A DNA stretch of 26,505 bases from JAKLDO01 sp035354435 (GTDB lineage: Bacteria > UBP6 > UBA1177). The notes beneath the pieces are model-generated. The model was not told the DNA's origin, did not search any database, and worked only from the letters and a program-made list of their open reading frames with translations. A program made the position numbers and the translations under genes. The DNA is taken from the NCBI GenBank assembly GCA_035354435.1, contig DAOQAY010000026.1, positions 1 to 26,505 on the forward strand, written 5' to 3'. Numbering within the stretch: the first letter of the stretch is position 1; each line of letters starts with the position of its first letter. Positions 15,354 through 24,036 of the stretch are shown one piece after another.

Positions 15354-16708
15354 GATATACCACTGTCCTTATTCTGGCGGTTTTTCTTTTTGCCGGAGTA
15401 CAAAAGCTTTCCGCAGAAGGAGACATAGAGCAGGCTTATAAAAAAGAATTTGCTTTTCTTGAAGCTGAGAAAAGATCGCTTGAACAGCGTCTTAACGATC
15501 TTGATAAAGAATCAGAAACAAGGAATTCTCAAGGGCTTTCTGAGATTTCCAAGTTGCAGGACAATCTGCTTCAAATTTCATCAAGAGCAGACAGTCTGGC
15601 TGAAATGCTTTCAATGACAGAAAGAAAAAATGAAGCTGAGCTGAATAATATTGATTCACTTGAAAGCACCGTTATGCAGGCTTCCGCTACTCTTCAGAAA
15701 TATAACATTACGCTACCGGAAAAGAATGGTGAAAAAGGGATCACTTTTTCTGAACAGATAGATGCCGCATTTCAGAATTCCGTGAAAGTTCTCACTGAAA
15801 AATCATCAGTTGTCTTTGAACCGGGTCAGTTTTTTCTCGAAGACGGTACAAAAGTAAATGGAACTATTGTGAAAGTCGGGAATATAGCCGCATACGGTGT
15901 TTCAGAAAAAGGTGCCGGCGCCCTTGTTCCGGCAGGAAACGGATTCTTCAAGATATGGGAGAGCAATCCCACTTATGACGAGGCAAAAATGTTCTCAGAA
16001 GGAAAAGCTCCCGGCAGTTTGAAGATATTCATTTTTGAAAATATTGATAAGGGTGTCGAGCTGAAAAAGAAGAAAACATTCTCTGAATATACAACAAGCG
16101 GCGGAACACTGAGCTGGGTAATTGTCGGAGTAGGAATTGTCGCCATGTTTCTTGTTCTGTTAAGGGCGGTATTTCTCTATATTTCCAGTGCAACAGGAGA
16201 AAAACTCATTAGCAGAATCGATGTTCTTGTCAGTAACGGGAAGATTGAAGATGCATTAAAACTATGTAAAGCAAGCAAAGGGGCGACTTCCAGAGTTATC
16301 AGAGCAACTCTCAGAAATCTTGAAAAGGAAAAAGAGCATCTGGAGGATATTATTTCTGAATCGATCCTCCATGAAAACAGTTACCTCGACCGTTTTGGAA
16401 ACCTTATTCTTGTTCTTGCTGCCATTGCGCCTTTGCTCGGACTTCTTGGAACTGTTACCGGCATGATTTCCACATTCGATATTATTACTGAATACGGAAA
16501 CAGCGACCCGAAAATGCTTTCCGGCGGTATTTCTGTTGCACTCATTACGACAGAATTCGGTCTGTATGTTGCAATTCCAGCGCTTTTTTTCGGCAATATG
16601 CTGAACGGCTGGGCGGAAAACATAAAAGGGGCGATGGAAAAAAGCGCTCTGAGGATGATCAACTGTTACGAAGCATTTAAATCATCTGCGGAGAGGAGCG
16701 ATGGATAA
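15350..16708 (+). CDS. ExbB/TolQ-family proton-channel protein with periplasmic coiled-coil extension (TtpC-like)
   Basis: About 452 residues. A signal peptide (MRYTTVLILAVFLFAGVQKLSA) leads a coiled coil (about 25-105) and a periplasmic domain (about 125-240), followed by a MotA/TolQ/ExbB proton-channel domain with TM segments near 254-280, 352-372 (APLLGLLGTVTGM) and 395-417. It is more than twice the length of ordinary ExbB and matches the TtpC type known from Vibrio TonB2 systems, where it is needed for energy transfer to certain receptors. The start at 15350 uses an ATGA overlap with the preceding stop and GGAGG 6 bases upstream; the GTG at 15329 lacks such a site. Overlaps the next gene by 8 bp. 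Confidence 0.85.
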   Translation: MRYTTVLILAVFLFAGVQKLSAEGDIEQAYKKEFAFLEAEKRSLEQRLNDLDKESETRNSQGLSEISKLQDNLLQISSRADSLAEMLSMTERKNEAELNNIDSLESTVMQASATLQKYNITLPEKNGEKGITFSEQIDAAFQNSVKVLTEKSSVVFEPGQFFLEDGTKVNGTIVKVGNIAAYGVSEKGAGALVPAGNGFFKIWESNPTYDEAKMFSEGKAPGSLKIFIFENIDKGVELKKKKTFSEYTTSGGTLSWVIVGVGIVAMFLVLLRAVFLYISSATGEKLISRIDVLVSNGKIEDALKLCKASKGATSRVIRATLRNLEKEKEHLEDIISESILHENSYLDRFGNLILVLAAIAPLLGLLGTVTGMISTFDIITEYGNSDPKMLSGGISVALITTEFGLYVAIPALFFGNMLNGWAENIKGAMEKSALRMINCYEAFKSSAERSDG

Positions 16709-17318
16709 TCTGTTTTCACAAATTGCCGACTATATGGAGCAGGGCGGATTTGTGATGTATCCACTTGGAATTCTTACATTTATTCTGTGGTTTTCTCTCG
16801 GAATCAGGTTTGCAGCTTTAAAAAGAGGTTCGGCAAGAAGTGTAAGAGTTCTGGTTCAAAGATACAAAGAAAAAACTCAGCACGCACCGACTGGTGTTAT
16901 TGATAATGCAGTTGTAACGGCTCTTGAAGTAGTGAAACAAAATCCGTCTGATATAAGGCAGAGTCTTGATCTTGCTTTCTACCAGACGACAAGAAAAATA
17001 TCGAAAATGACAGTACTTATCAATTCAATTGTTGTTGTTGCTCCTCTTCTCGGGCTTCTTGGAACGGTTACAGGGATGATAGAAACATTTAACTCGCTAG
17101 GTGATGTGTCGATGTATTCACAGTCCGGTGGTATTGCCGGGGGTATTTCTGCGGCATTGTTCACGACTCAGCTGGGTCTTACTGTTGCTATTCCGGGCCT
17201 TGTCATGGGAAGACACTTCGACCGTATCCAGAGAACATTCGAAAGAGAGCTTGCACAAATCAAAGATATTATTTGCAGTGAATCTGCCGACAATGGCAGA
17301 TTGCCGGAGGAAGTATGA
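16701..17318 (+). CDS. exbB: Biopolymer transport protein ExbB
   Basis: A 205-residue inner-membrane protein of normal ExbB length with three hydrophobic segments (about 20-40, 105-128 and 148-170). The conserved signature APLLGLLGTVTGMIETF (114-130) and the third helix with GGISAALFTTQLGLTVAIP (two parts, 147-165) line the proton path. It would form the pentameric channel holding ExbD. It is the second ExbB-type protein in the operon; the signature is nearly identical to that of its longer neighbour, suggesting duplication. ExbD follows with an ATGA overlap. Confidence 0.93.
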   Translation: MDNLFSQIADYMEQGGFVMYPLGILTFILWFSLGIRFAALKRGSARSVRVLVQRYKEKTQHAPTGVIDNAVVTALEVVKQNPSDIRQSLDLAFYQTTRKISKMTVLINSIVVVAPLLGLLGTVTGMIETFNSLGDVSMYSQSGGIAGGISAALFTTQLGLTVAIPGLVMGRHFDRIQRTFERELAQIKDIICSESADNGRLPEEV

Positions 17319-17725
17319 AATTCAGAGAAAAAAAAGAGACAGCTCAGGGAATAGACATATCTCCGCTCATTGATATGGTGTTCATTTTATTGATATTTTT
17401 TATGGTGAGCACAACTTTTCAGCGGGATTTCAAAATTGATCTGGACAGACCGGGGGCATCAAGTGCTCAAGCTTCATCTTCAAAAGCTGTCCGTGTTTAC
17501 ATTGATAGAGGCGGTGAAGTGTATCTTAACAATGAACCGGTGCGTCTATGGGTTTTACAAAGCAGAATCCGTGAAATAATGAAACTCGGCGTTACAAAAA
17601 GCATTCTTGTTGTTACCGACCGCAAAATCGCCTCGGAAAGACTTATTGAAGTAATAGATCAGTGCAGGCTCGGCGGTGCAAAGGACATAGGTGTTGCAAC
17701 AGAAAAAGAAGCCGGTGAAGGGTAA
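17315..17725 (+). CDS. exbD: Biopolymer transport protein ExbD
   Basis: A 136-residue protein with a short cytoplasmic N-terminus, one membrane helix carrying the essential acidic residue (Asp20 in DISPLIDMVFILLIFFM, 14-30) and a periplasmic domain (about 45-136). Asp20 is the proton-relay residue of the ExbB-ExbD motor. Start overlaps exbB by ATGA; stop overlaps the tonB ATG by one base. Confidence 0.94.
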   Translation: MKFREKKETAQGIDISPLIDMVFILLIFFMVSTTFQRDFKIDLDRPGASSAQASSSKAVRVYIDRGGEVYLNNEPVRLWVLQSRIREIMKLGVTKSILVVTDRKIASERLIEVIDQCRLGGAKDIGVATEKEAGEG

Positions 17726-18366
17726 TGAACATGAAAATTCGTGAATTTTTTATCGCTTTTCTATGGATGATTGCCGGTACCGGACTAGTTTTTACATCGG
17801 TAATTCTGATGAACAGAACACTTGAAAAACCAGTATCCGCTGCAATTGAAAAGTCTTTACAGTTCGATGTAAAAAAGGAAGAAAAAAAAGAGAAACCGAA
17901 ACCCGGACAAAGCGAAAAAAAGAAATCATTAACAAAATCACTATCTGCGCCGCTCACTCCGCTTCCGAATATCGGGTCATCCATTGCAGGTGCCGATTTC
18001 GGACTTCCTCAATTCAGTTCATCAATGGAAAGTGCTGTGAATGACAAAATACTGGGAAATACAGACAATGCCATTATGACAGATGATTCTGTCGATTCTG
18101 CTCCGAGACCGTCAATGCGCGGAGCCCCGATTGAATATCCTCCGAAAGCGAGAGCAAGAGGAATTACGGGATTTGTTCTGTTTAATCTTCTTATCACTCC
18201 GAATGGAGATGTTGAAAAAGCACAGATTCTTGAATCAGTACCGTCAGGAGTTTTTGATGATGCGGCTCTTGCATCGGTAACACAATGGAAATTTGAACCG
18301 GCAATGTATAAAGGAAAGAGTGTGAAAGTATGGGCAAAACAAAAAATATCATTCAATTTAAACTGA
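17725..18366 (+). CDS. tonB: TonB energy transducer
   Basis: A 213-residue protein: an N-terminal membrane anchor (about 9-29), a Lys/Glu/Pro-rich spacer (about 49-80) and the C-terminal TonB domain (about 130-213) with IEYPPKARARGITGFV (136-151), the central TPNGDVEKAQILES and the terminal WKFEPAMYKGKSVKVW (188-203). The YP-x(n)-G-x-V signature and the WKFxPA motif identify the fold that binds the TonB box of receptors. The spacer is shorter than in E. coli TonB. The receptor to be energised is most likely the one encoded two genes downstream. Confidence 0.93.
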   Translation: MNMKIREFFIAFLWMIAGTGLVFTSVILMNRTLEKPVSAAIEKSLQFDVKKEEKKEKPKPGQSEKKKSLTKSLSAPLTPLPNIGSSIAGADFGLPQFSSSMESAVNDKILGNTDNAIMTDDSVDSAPRPSMRGAPIEYPPKARARGITGFVLFNLLITPNGDVEKAQILESVPSGVFDDAALASVTQWKFEPAMYKGKSVKVWAKQKISFNLN

Positions 18367-18368
18367 CA

Positions 18369-19514
18369 ATGAGAAAAACGGTTTTTATATTATTAATTAC
18401 CGCTTTGTTCGGCAGTTTGTATCCGAAGGAAAATATTGAGGAGAAGGTTGATTACCTGACTCTTGCTGCAATGTTGATAAAAGACGGTTTTTACGATCGC
18501 GCTTCCGATACGCTTGACAATTATGACACTTCACAGAAAAACGCCGATCTTGCAAGATATTACACTTTGTCAGGACTGGTACTGCTGAAAAAGAGTTTGT
18601 TTGTTGATGCCGAAGAGCGATTTTTAAGTGCCGTAAAGAATGGGCAGACGGAGCTTGTAGTCTGGGTTTATATTGCTCAATCCAGATATGGCAATAAAAA
18701 TTATAAGGGTACTCTGGAAGCTTTGAAAAAAGCCGGGGATATCTCAAGTACAATGCCTGCGATGATTTCGATTGAAGCTGAATGTTACTGGAAGACCGGA
18801 CAGCATGAAAAGGCATGGTCGTCACTTAAAAAGGGAATAAAGCTTCATCCTCAGTACAGTAATTTTCTCAGGCAGCAGTATTTTTATCTGATAGAGCTGG
18901 GTCTTTACAAACAGGCTGTGGAAACGGGATATCTTTATTTGAAAAAACACGAAGCAGTAGCAGAAGATTATCTTGCAATAGGAATGGCTCTGCGTCAGGC
19001 TGGAATGTATGATGAAGCAATTGAGTTTCTTGAAACGGCTAGACTGAAATATCCCAAAGATCAGAAAGTTCTTGCTGAACTTGGAAGAGTCTGGCTGGAA
19101 TCGGGACATATTCTTGCAGCGGCACTTCTTTTTGATCAGGCATCGAACAGTGATCCGAAATATATTGCCGATGCCGGAGAATTATACAGAAGGGCAAAAA
19201 AGTTTCACCGGGCGCTTCTTTTTAATACCAGAATTTCCGACCAGAAGGAAAAACTCCGTCAGAAAATGGCAATATGGCTTGAAATGGAAGAGTTCGAGCT
19301 GATTTCAGGAATGACAGACGATCTACAGCGCACCGGGCTTCTGTCTTCTGACAGCATCAGGTATGCACTAGCCTACAGTTTTTTTAATACAGGAAATTAT
19401 AAAAAGGCTGAAAAACACCTTAAAAAATTAACAACTCCTGAATATTTCAGTAAGGCCGCTGATCTCCGCCGCGAAATAGAACGCTGTAAAGTGGAGGAAA
19501 ATTCATGCAACTGA
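18369..19514 (+). CDS. Exported TPR-repeat protein of the TonB operon
   Basis: About 381 residues after the start chosen here: a signal peptide (MRKTVFILLITALFGSLYP) followed by consecutive helix pairs with TPR spacing, for example AEDYLAIGMALRQAGMYDEA and the stretch after it ending in LKYP. TPR proteins at this position in TonB2-type operons are presumed periplasmic scaffolds between the TtpC/DUF3450 components and the receptor. The ATG at 18330 would overlap tonB by 37 bp and put 13 polar residues before the signal peptide, so 18369, three bases after the tonB stop, is preferred even though no strong ribosome site is seen; coupling with tonB translation is likely. Overlaps the receptor gene by 10 bp. 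Confidence 0.8.
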   Translation: MRKTVFILLITALFGSLYPKENIEEKVDYLTLAAMLIKDGFYDRASDTLDNYDTSQKNADLARYYTLSGLVLLKKSLFVDAEERFLSAVKNGQTELVVWVYIAQSRYGNKNYKGTLEALKKAGDISSTMPAMISIEAECYWKTGQHEKAWSSLKKGIKLHPQYSNFLRQQYFYLIELGLYKQAVETGYLYLKKHEAVAEDYLAIGMALRQAGMYDEAIEFLETARLKYPKDQKVLAELGRVWLESGHILAAALLFDQASNSDPKYIADAGELYRRAKKFHRALLFNTRISDQKEKLRQKMAIWLEMEEFELISGMTDDLQRTGLLSSDSIRYALAYSFFNTGNYKKAEKHLKKLTTPEYFSKAADLRREIERCKVEENSCN

Positions 19515-22500
19515 TCCGCCTGACGGTCTCTCTTCTGCTGATGTTTTTTTCATTTATAATTATTGCTGAAAATAACAGTTCTGACGGAACATTAAGGTTT
19601 GTGGTATTCAGGGACGGTTCACCAATGGAAAATGTAATGCTCGTGGTAAATAGCGATACTACAGCATTGACAAGCAGTGACGGTGCAATATCGCTCAACC
19701 TTCCGGAAGGATTGCACGATGTTAAACTGCTTGAAGAAGGCAATATAATTATGACAGAATTTACTGCCCCGATCGTTAAGAATGAACTGACACAAATAAT
19801 AGTCACCTCATTTTCAGATGGCAGAGAACTTGAAATCGATCTGGAGCTTCCTGCCGCATCCAGTATTGCATCAATGAGTGAATCTCAGCCTGAAAAAGAG
19901 AAAGTCGCAGGAAAAGGTATTTTGAAAGGAAAAGTAGTATCGGCGGAAACAAAAGAACCTGTGAAGGGTGTCAGAATTTTCATAAAAAGGACAAATTTTG
20001 ATATTTTGACAGACGGATCAGGTGAATTTGAAGTTGAACTTCTTGAAGGGAGTCATTCTCTATCTGCTGTTCATCCGAAATTTGCCACCAGAACTATTGA
20101 TTCTCTGATCGTTGTTAAAGAAAAAACAGCTGAATATACAATCGAACTTTCACCTGCTTCGCTAGAACTTGAAGAATACCGGGTTCTTGCTCCTCATATC
20201 GAAGGCGGAATTGCTTCTTTAATGTATGAAAAAAAAGAATCTTCTGCTGTTGCCGATGTCATCGGAGCCGAACAGATGTCCAAGTCAGGTGATTCCGATG
20301 CCGCTGCGGCATTAAAAAGGGTAACGGGCCTTACTGTTGTGGGCGGAAAATTCGTTTATGTCAGAGGTCTTGGCGAAAGATATTCCTGCACTTTGTTGAA
20401 CGGCAGTCTTCTTCCTTCTCCGGAACCTGAAAGACGGGTTGTGCCTCTTGATCTTTTTCCTGTCGGAATACTTGAAAGCATGGTTATTCAGAAAAGTTAT
20501 TCCCCTGATATGCCTGGCGAATTTGGAGGAGGAGCCATTCTTCTGAGAACTAGAGGTATTCCAGAAGAGTTTTTCTTCAAGGTTCAGCTCTCAGGTGCTT
20601 TTTCTCCGGGTTCCACATTCGGTGAATCAATTGAGCATGACGGCGGGAAAGCCGATTTTATGGGAGTTGATGACGGATCAAGAAAACTTCCTGGTCTGAT
20701 TTCTGAGCAGAACGGTAAAAAACTGATCAAAAAAGGAAAATATGATAAAGAGGGATTTACCGCTGAAGACATTGAAAAGTTCGGAGAATCCTTTCCGGAC
20801 AGCTGGAATGTTCATAAAACTGCACTGATGCCGGATATGGGGATCAGCTTGAGCATGGGCGACACTTTTAAATTCCCGAAGATCAAATTCGGATATATTT
20901 CATCAGCACTTTATTCGCTTTCTCATGATCTGACTGAAAAAAATAAAAAAGGGTTCACAGTATCTTCAGGTGAAGGAAATGATGTCAAACTTGAAAAGAA
21001 AGAAGATAAAGACCACACAATTGCAAATACAAATGTCAAACTCGGTGGAATTCTCGGACTCGGACTTTCAGGAGCTGATCAGAAAGTCACTTCAACAACA
21101 ATTGTAATAAGAACAACAGATAATACTACCGCAAGTATCGAAGGATGGATCAATGAAATTGACGGTGATATTAGAGAAACAAAATTAAGATGGCTTGAGC
21201 AGATGCTTATCTCACAGCAGATCCACGGATCACACACGCTGCCTTTCCGGACAAAACCGCTGATCGATTGGCGATACACTTTTGCCAGAGCTTCAAGATA
21301 TGAACCCGACAGAAGATATTACCGTTATGATGAAGGTGCATCAGAAGATGTATGGTCACTTACCGGAACAACAAGATCAAATGAAAGACTTTACAGCAAT
21401 CTGCTTGATTCCAGTCACGACATAGGATTTGATATTACAGTTCCGTTCAATGTCTGGAAAAAGCTGGAAGCAAAAACAAAAATAGGAACAAATATCTTTT
21501 TTAAGAACAGAGAGGTTGACACGAGAAGATTCCAGTTTTCGGGAAAACCTTCTGATCTATCTCTTCTGAATGAAGATCCTGAAACTATATTTGCTCCTGA
21601 AAATATTGGTGCTGATGGATTCGAACTGCGCGAAGTTACTAGAGAAACAGACAATTACAGTGCTCATCAGGAACTTTACGGAGTGTTCGGAATGATTGAT
21701 ATTCCGATAGTTAAATCATTTAAGTTTTCAGGCGGTCTCCGATATGAAAGAAGCAGTCAGACTGTTGAAACATTTGCATTATATACTGCGGAACCTGAAA
21801 TCATTAAAAGCTCACTTATAACGGATGATTTCCTGCCGGCAGCAAATCTTACTTGGGAATTTGCTGATGATTTTCAGTTGCGGACAGGATATAGTATCAC
21901 AGTATCAAGACCTGATCTGAGAGAGCTTTCCCCTGTAACTTCCGATAATGTTGAAGATGACGGTGAAACAATTGGAAATCCGGATCTGAAGCGGGCGGTG
22001 ATACATAGTGCTGATCTGAGGTTCGAGTGGTTTATTTCAACCGATGAAAACATTGCGGCAGGTGCGTTTTACAAGCATTTCCTTGATCCGATAGAGACAT
22101 ATTCTCTTCCCGGTTCCGGAGACTCTGCAACATTCAAGAACGCAAAAAAAGCTGATAATGTCGGACTTGAACTGGAATTTAGAAAAAACATGTCATTCAT
22201 TCATAAAAAGCTTGCTGATCTGTCAGTCGCTGGAAATTTCTCATATATCTATTCAAAAGTGAAAGTTTCCAATGAACCGTCAAGAGCTCTTCAAGGGCAG
22301 TCGCCGTTTGTGATAAATACTCAAATAGCCTATGATAACAGCGATATAGGGCTGAGTGTGGCATTTTTGTATAATGTGTTTGGAAAAAGAATTGCAGTTG
22401 TCGGAGAGCAGGGTCAACCGCATCAATTTGAACAGCCGTTCCACCAGCTTGATTTTGTGGCATCACAGAAGATTCCGTATGGTTTCAAACTTGCGTTCAA

Positions 22501-22609
22501 GTTCAAGAATATTCTCGATCTTCCGGCTCAGATCACACAGGCGGATAAAACAGTTGAGTCGTACAGAAAAGGACGGGAGCTCAGCCTTGCGCTCAGCTGG
22601 GAGTATTAA
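19505..22609 (+). CDS. TonB-dependent outer-membrane receptor with carboxypeptidase-regulatory-like domains
   Basis: A 1034-residue outer-membrane transporter. After a signal peptide (about 1-21) come one or two Ig-like carboxypeptidase-regulatory domains (about 28-110, and clearly 138-216 with GILKGKVVSAETKEPVKGV and LTDGSGEFEVEL). A TonB-box-like EEYRVLA (223-229) precedes the plug (about 245-350: DVIGAEQMSK, ALKRVTGLTVVGGKFVYVRG in two parts, GEFGGGAILLRTR), then a 22-strand-type barrel ending LSLALSWEY with a terminal aromatic. GGAGG lies 7 bp before the ATG. Such N-terminal domains are usual in SusC- and Oar-like receptors. The cargo is unknown; no SusD partner is present, though the upstream beta-helix lipoprotein could fill that role. 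Location suggests a phosphorus compound, which is inference. Confidence 0.92.
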   Translation: MQLIRLTVSLLLMFFSFIIIAENNSSDGTLRFVVFRDGSPMENVMLVVNSDTTALTSSDGAISLNLPEGLHDVKLLEEGNIIMTEFTAPIVKNELTQIIVTSFSDGRELEIDLELPAASSIASMSESQPEKEKVAGKGILKGKVVSAETKEPVKGVRIFIKRTNFDILTDGSGEFEVELLEGSHSLSAVHPKFATRTIDSLIVVKEKTAEYTIELSPASLELEEYRVLAPHIEGGIASLMYEKKESSAVADVIGAEQMSKSGDSDAAAALKRVTGLTVVGGKFVYVRGLGERYSCTLLNGSLLPSPEPERRVVPLDLFPVGILESMVIQKSYSPDMPGEFGGGAILLRTRGIPEEFFFKVQLSGAFSPGSTFGESIEHDGGKADFMGVDDGSRKLPGLISEQNGKKLIKKGKYDKEGFTAEDIEKFGESFPDSWNVHKTALMPDMGISLSMGDTFKFPKIKFGYISSALYSLSHDLTEKNKKGFTVSSGEGNDVKLEKKEDKDHTIANTNVKLGGILGLGLSGADQKVTSTTIVIRTTDNTTASIEGWINEIDGDIRETKLRWLEQMLISQQIHGSHTLPFRTKPLIDWRYTFARASRYEPDRRYYRYDEGASEDVWSLTGTTRSNERLYSNLLDSSHDIGFDITVPFNVWKKLEAKTKIGTNIFFKNREVDTRRFQFSGKPSDLSLLNEDPETIFAPENIGADGFELREVTRETDNYSAHQELYGVFGMIDIPIVKSFKFSGGLRYERSSQTVETFALYTAEPEIIKSSLITDDFLPAANLTWEFADDFQLRTGYSITVSRPDLRELSPVTSDNVEDDGETIGNPDLKRAVIHSADLRFEWFISTDENIAAGAFYKHFLDPIETYSLPGSGDSATFKNAKKADNVGLELEFRKNMSFIHKKLADLSVAGNFSYIYSKVKVSNEPSRALQGQSPFVINTQIAYDNSDIGLSVAFLYNVFGKRIAVVGEQGQPHQFEQPFHQLDFVASQKIPYGFKLAFKFKNILDLPAQITQADKTVESYRKGRELSLALSWEY

Positions 22610-22634
22610 TTTAAAGATTTAATGGACGGAAACG

Positions 22635-23645
22635 GTGAAAACGCTGATAATTAGTATTTTAATAACAATCGGAGCCGGAGTAATGATGTCTGGATGGAAT
22701 GGAAAAAATTTAGCAGTTTTAAATGAATTTATTAAAAAGAACAGAACTGAAAGCGGTGTTTCGAAGAGGTCTGTAGCAGTTTTAGACTGGGACAATACGG
22801 TCGTTTTTAATGATATTGGTGACTATTTTTTCAAATGGATGATGGAAGACAATTTGTTCAAATATCCGGATTGGAAAAAGATTTCTCCGTTTTTAACAGA
22901 CAAAGCTGCGGTTATTCTTTCAAACAACTGTGTAAATAATAACGGGTTTATAGATGGATCTGTAAAACGGTGTAACGAAATTCTGACAGGTATTTATGCA
23001 GAAGGAACGCTTCCCGATAAAACGCCTGCTTTTTCGGGATATAATTCCAACCTGTTTCAGCCGTCATATGCTTTTCTTGCTGAATTGATGAGCGGATATA
23101 CCATTATAAATATTAGGCTTTTATGTGAACAGGCTGTGAAAGAAGCTGTCAGGGAAAAAGCTGTATTTATATATCCTCAAATGAAATGGCTTATAGAGAT
23201 TTTACAGGAAAACGGATTTGATGTGTGGATCATAAGTGCGTCTCCTCAGATTCTTGTAGAACCTTTTGCAAAACTTGCCGGTATCAGTGAAAAGAATGTC
23301 ATAGGTATTCGAAATATTGTTGAAAATGGAATTTTAAAACCGGATTTTAAAGGTTGCGGACCCCATAAAGACGGTGAAAACGCATTGATTACATATAAAG
23401 CAGGAAAAAGATGCTGGATGAATGAAGTTATCTTCGGAATTACCGGCGAAAAAGCCCTTTTTCCGGCGGAAGATATTTCAAAAAGACCCCTCTTCGGAGC
23501 AGGTGACAGTGACACAGATCTTGAGTTCTTACAAGATGTTACAGGACTCAGACTGCTCATTGACCGTGGCAAACCGGAAGTGACAAAGGAAGCTCGGAAA
23601 AATTCCGACGGCAAATGGATTATTAACGAACCGTTTATTCATTAG
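22635..23645 (+). CDS. Exported HAD-superfamily phosphatase
   Basis: A 336-residue protein with a signal peptide (MKTLIISILITIGAGVMMSG) and all four HAD motifs: I, DWDNT with nucleophile Asp51 and acid/base Asp53; II, SASP at 201-204; III, a Lys in the KAGKRC stretch (255-260); IV, GDSDTD (290-295). An alpha-helical cap (about 65-180) lies between motifs I and II. Exported HAD enzymes of this size and layout include the Pseudomonas phosphorylcholine phosphatase; substrate is otherwise unclear. A secreted phosphatase after a TonB receptor in a phosphate locus could release phosphate from organic esters in the periplasm or outside. The start is GTG at 22635 after a weak GGACGGA; the gap to the receptor gene is 25 bp, so it is probably co-transcribed. 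Confidence 0.82.
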   Translation: MKTLIISILITIGAGVMMSGWNGKNLAVLNEFIKKNRTESGVSKRSVAVLDWDNTVVFNDIGDYFFKWMMEDNLFKYPDWKKISPFLTDKAAVILSNNCVNNNGFIDGSVKRCNEILTGIYAEGTLPDKTPAFSGYNSNLFQPSYAFLAELMSGYTIINIRLLCEQAVKEAVREKAVFIYPQMKWLIEILQENGFDVWIISASPQILVEPFAKLAGISEKNVIGIRNIVENGILKPDFKGCGPHKDGENALITYKAGKRCWMNEVIFGITGEKALFPAEDISKRPLFGAGDSDTDLEFLQDVTGLRLLIDRGKPEVTKEARKNSDGKWIINEPFIH

Positions 23646-23737
23646 AGTCATCACTCGAATTAAACTGTTTTATACTGTGAATTTATTTGATAATCCAGTC
23701 TTATCGTTTACAATAACACGAATTTGATATGTATTCC

Positions 23738-23803
23738 GTAGGGGCGAAAGATTTTTCGCCCTTACAATTCGATTTGTAAGGGCGGGATTTATCACGCCCT
23801 TAG
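23738..23803. repeat. Pair of REP-like GTAG hairpins
   Basis: Element A (23738-23765) begins GTAGGGGCGAAA and pairs with TTTCGCCCTTAC as a 12-bp stem containing one G-T pair. Element B (23776-23803) begins GTAAGGGCG and has an 8-bp stem, TAAGGGCG/CGCCCTTA. The GTAG opening and GC-rich stem resemble REP elements mobilised by REP-associated tyrosine transposases. No T-run follows. Element A recurs with one mismatch in 28 at 25186-25213. Confidence 0.75.
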
Positions 23804-23820
23804 ATTGTGCGGAGGGATTT

Positions 23821-23991
23821 ATGACTGAAAGCGAGTGGATAACCCGAAAGACACGGATTGATTCAAAGCTTAATTCTCTGAGTCAGCCGTGGAAGATCAT
23901 TCCGTACTGCGAAAATCTCGATACTTCAAAACTTACAAATCATGCGGTTGAAGAATTCCCCACTGCGAACGGTCCTGCTGACGATAAATGA
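23821..23991 (+). pseudogene. Truncated HsdR (type I restriction endonuclease R subunit), N-terminal remnant
   Basis: A 56-codon frame preceded by a full GGAGGG ribosome site. Its product starts MTESEWITRKTRID, continues WKIIPYCENLDTSKL and ends HAVEEFPTANGPADDK. This is the very N-terminus of HsdR-type subunits, in which the GPAD motif normally continues as GPADY-x-L-F into the PD-(D/E)xK nuclease and helicase domains of a protein of about 800-1000 residues. Everything after GPAD is lost, and the frame stops at the junction sequence that recurs at 25263. Too short to act; it marks a deletion of a restriction locus. Confidence 0.8.
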
Positions 23992-24010
23992 AGCAGTGGC
24001 CGCGTGATGG
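23983..24010 (+). repeat. 28-bp junction repeat, copy 1
   Basis: Begins GATAAATGAAGCAGT and ends GCGTGATGG; matches 25263-25290 at 26 of 28 positions. It starts exactly where the HsdR remnant loses homology to its family and lies 26 bp before the DUF1016 gene start. Possible recombination scar or shared 5' flank of accessory genes. Confidence 0.75.
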
Positions 24011-24036
24011 ATGTTATAAAAAAAAGAGGCGTTGAA

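Noticed and set aside
22356..22622. Plus-strand frame of 88 codons overlapping the end of the receptor gene
   Set aside because: Shifted-frame shadow of the receptor's last barrel strands; no ribosome site and an Arg/Ser/Leu-rich composition typical of off-frame reading.
23738..23803. Intrinsic terminator of the phosphatase operon
   Set aside because: The hairpins are strong but lack a following T-run, lie about 90 bp past the stop, and recur elsewhere as near-identical copies, which fits REP elements better. They could still stop transcription incidentally.
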